Below, piece by piece: positions 40,995 to 43,614 of a stretch of DNA of 43,614 nucleotides. The translations under genes were made by a program, and so were the position numbers. The notes below the pieces were generated by a model. The model did not search any database. It saw only the letters and a list, made by a program, of their open reading frames with translations, and was not told the DNA's origin. Position 1 is the first letter of the stretch. Each line of letters starts with the position of its first letter. Source of the DNA: UBA7867 sp964579205 (GTDB lineage: Bacteria > Bacillota > Clostridia > Christensenellales > UBA1242); NCBI GenBank assembly GCA_964579205.1, contig CAZOFH010000008.1, positions 1 to 43,614 of the forward strand, in the 5' to 3' direction.

Positions 40995-43591
40995 TTATGT
41001 ATTATCCGTCTCGAGGTTGACACTGTTGTTGCTGGTTGGCTGATACACGGCAACCAGTGTATGCCCCAAAGCCTCTGCTTTGGTTACACGATAACTAGTA
41101 GTAGTCGAAATAGCAGTCGTGCGGTCGTCGTCGAGGTACCACCCGACAAAAGCGTACCCCGGCTGGCACAACGTAGTCGATATAGTGATAGTGTCGCTAT
41201 CCTCCAAATTCTCAAAATCGTCACCCACGATATACGCAGTGCCGCCGAGTGTCGCAGTTACTACCACTCCACTCACAGAGCCGCCCGCGGATTTTAGCCC
41301 AGAATACGCGCCTGAGGCAGTTTTGAGATAAATCGGCACCACATTATGAGTTGCGAGCCCGTTAAAATTAATCAGCAGCGAATTTAGGCTCTCGTTCGCG
41401 GAATATTGCACCGTGATTGCGATAGGTAAATTGGTGAGCAATTCTTGACATTTTGCCACAGCAAACCACGTGACATTGTCAAAGGAAAATTCCGTCACCC
41501 GATGCCCGCTCGCAGGAAAAATCATCATAGTCGCATTCCGCTGCACCTTGTCAATCGTCGCTTCAATCGAAAGGCTGGTCGTGCTGCCCGCGACACTCTT
41601 TACATCATACCACAACCAGTATGCATACAGAGTAGTGTCTAGTAGAAACGTCGATTTGGTCACCGCTGGCATGCCGTCGGCATTGTAGATTTTTTGCCCG
41701 CCACCTTGCGGCTCGGTGTAATATCCTCCGAAAGTGTACCCCGTTCGGCTCGGCGGGGTGATATTAGGAAACGCAGCGGCATTTGCTACACTTACCTGCG
41801 CCGTGCCTGCCGTGGTGGCTGATTGATTGTCAAAGGTCACGGTTACTGTCGCAAGTTGCCAAACAGCGTACAGATTGACCATTGCACCATTAGTAGTAGT
41901 CAAGCCAGTCACGCTTGCCCCATCCGCATAAGCCACTGCCCCGCTACTACTGGTCGCCCAACCAGCAAAGGTATATCCCGCTCGGCTAAAGGCATTGGCA
42001 GTCAGATTACTAGCCACGCCATATGTATGAGAACTTGAAGCAGTCGAGCCGCTACCGCCGTTTGCAAGATATTGCACGGTGTAAGTTATCGGCGTCCACC
42101 TCGCATAAAGAGTGGTGTTTGCGGTAAACGGTGAAGCCGTCACGGCAGGGGTACCATTTGCATTGTATATTTTTGTTCCCTGCCCGTTTTCGCTAGTGTA
42201 ATATCCAGCGAACACATAGCCCAAACGAGTCGGCACGCTGACACTAACTAATGTATCCCCTCTCATAGCAGTAACAGAAGTAGCACCTCCTGTTCCACTT
42301 TGTTGATTAAAAGATATTTGATGAGGTTGACTGCGATTGCTCGCAGCAGAACTGAGTGACAACGCGAGCACAGGACGCACCGCTTGGCTACATGACACGC
42401 TCTCAGAAGTATAAATAGTACCACTCGGATAAATTCTCCCACAATTCGAACTACCAGACGCCGTACGTTTCAATGTGTAACAATAGGCTGTACCGGCTTG
42501 ATTAGATTGCGTAGAGCCAATATAACCAGTCGCAAAAGAGTTTGTGCTGCCATCATTAGTTTTACACTCAATTTCAGTTACTCTCCAAATCCCACCTACC
42601 CTATAACCATTGCCGACCTCGCCAGCGCTAGGCAACCACAAGTAATCATCGCCCCAGTTGCTATAACTGGTCTTACCTACATAATATTCACTATTACTCC
42701 CTTGAGTCCCTGCATAATTGTAAGCATTCTCAGTTGTTAATGAGTCATTAGTATAGTAGTATGCATCCGTATACATACCCTCATATTGCGGACGCTGCAA
42801 ATTAACCATCCACGGTATTTGATTTGGCTTGGTCAAATACTCTGTCAACCCTTTGCTTGCCACTGTATAAAGCGAAAAAATGTGATCACTCGATTGAGTC
42901 GTACCATAAACTAATGTACTAGTATTACTCGCATACTGCCTATTACTAGGATTGTTGAGTGTCTCTACCCTAATGTAACTTGTCCCATACATATTACATG
43001 GATAAGTTGTACTACTAACACTACTACTACTCCAGTCTGATGACCAATCACTGTACAGGCCTCCATTAGCAATACCATAGTGAGCGCCCAAATTTACATT
43101 CATATTTGCCCACGCATCTTGATGATTGTTGGTTAGCCAAAGGGTAGCGATTAAATTGCCGTCATCATCATTTGAAACATAAGTTACCATCCAATCCAAG
43201 CCACCCAATCGAACTACGAGGCTTTGGTCGGCGGCTTTGTTGTACGTGTTGGCACGCAGATTAGCGGATGTCAGCGGCGTGGTGGCTGTACTTGTCTTTA
43301 GACTGGTAATTTGGACATCAAGTTCGCCATTGGCGCCATATATCATATTGACCAAAGTCTTGAGATTGGTGCTATCAAATGGTTCGGCACCTACTGCCGA
43401 GGTCGGGTCACAGAGCAACTCGCCCACGTGATAATACTGCCCCGTATTAGACGACGAAAAAGCCGCGGTATCCGTGGCTTTTTCGTTTGTGGATAAGTGA
43501 CTCACCAAGAGCCACGCTGATAGAGAAATTACAACAACAATTATTAGGCTAATTAATGCCCCCCCCCCCAGGTCAGAAAACCTTTATTCAT
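40995..43591 (-). CDS. InlB-repeat surface protein, out of frame at a G11 tract
   Basis: The intended start is ATG 43591 with AAGGAG 9 bases upstream: MNKGFLTW, then glycines. With the 11 G present (43559-43569) it stops after 12 codons. With 12 or 9 G it joins the long downstream frame and gives about 865 residues, adding the hydrophobic anchor ALISLIIVVVISLSAWLLV that the paralogue at 1-508 also has at this place. Counting the open frame from GTG 43508, residues about 95-390 form an uncharacterised domain (RLGGLDW, WLPSAGEVGN, AVRPVLALSL; like DUF6273 as I remember it). Three InlB/Flg_new-type repeats follow (GYVFAGYYT, GYTFAGWAT, GYTFGGYYT each to LYAxW) and a fourth, diverged one near the C-terminus. 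No LPXTG. Probably an exposed, host- or polymer-binding protein. Confidence 0.8.
43559..43569 (-). repeat. Homopolymeric G11 tract within the start of the surface gene
   Basis: Eleven C on the plus strand (G on the coding strand), in codons 8-11 of the gene starting at 43591. I saw no comparable G or C run elsewhere in the window. It sets the reading frame of the gene. Confidence 0.95.
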
Positions 43592-43614
43592 CGCGTTTTT
43601 CTCCTTTTTTTGCC

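Noticed and set aside
1..43614. CRISPR arrays, insertion sequences, phage genes, tRNA or rRNA genes
   Set aside because: I found no regularly spaced repeats, transposase or integrase frames, or tRNA-like cloverleaf with CCA in any gap.

Overview
This 43.6-kb stretch looks like a chromosomal contig from a low-to-mid-GC Firmicute, probably an uncultured gut-type clostridium. The evidence is the Firmicutes-style gene neighbourhoods (lon-ysxC, secA-prfB, plsX/smc/ftsY, lepA-hemW, rpmF next to tmcAL), a spore germination protease (gpr), sigma-A-like promoters with strong AGGAGG ribosome sites, and giant bacterial Ig-like and InlB-repeat surface proteins. Both ends lie inside related surface-protein genes, which may be why the assembly stopped there. 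No tRNA, rRNA, insertion sequence, phage or CRISPR array was seen. No gap between genes exceeds 300 bases; the largest (24333-24595, 22429-22682, 11358-11602, 40792-40994) hold promoters, terminators and structured elements described below.

Layout. 1-508 is the start of a secreted protein whose end is off the left edge. 643-3584 is lepA-hemW (minus). 3720-5506 holds two separate plus-strand genes, a glycerophosphodiesterase and an unrecognised 315-residue protein with its own strong promoter and terminator. 5672-11357 is plsX-smc-ftsY (minus). 11603-22428 is an apparent three-gene operon: ABC ATPase, ABC permease, then a 2825-residue membrane-anchored protein made of about 25 Ig-like (Big_2-type) domains with a probable beta-helix end. 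22683-24332 is divergent rpmF / tmcAL. 24596-36097 is a long minus-strand run: lon-ysxC-recD2-comF, then secA-prfB-acetyltransferase-tsaD. 36186-39608 is gpr-murI-glmS. 39725-40791 is rpsT and a ChbG/YdjC deacetylase (plus). 40995-43591 is a second InlB-repeat surface protein, homologous to the one at the left edge.

How the parts relate. Most genes are housekeeping: translation (lepA, prfB, tsaD, tmcAL, rpmF, rpsT), protein export (secA, ftsY), chromosome maintenance (smc, recD2), proteolysis (lon), lipid and wall precursors (plsX, murI, glmS). The accessory part is cell-surface biology: the ABC/giant-protein operon and the two paralogous InlB-repeat proteins.

The most interesting signals are: (1) a run of 11 G in codons 8-11 of the right-hand surface gene, which throws it out of frame; 12 or 9 G would restore an 865- or 864-residue protein with a membrane anchor, so this is a candidate on/off slippage switch (or a homopolymer sequencing error near the contig end); (2) the ABC-exporter/giant Ig-repeat operon; (3) two similar intergenic elements (24374 and 40885) with the same flanking sequence but differently built hairpins, suggesting a structured RNA family.
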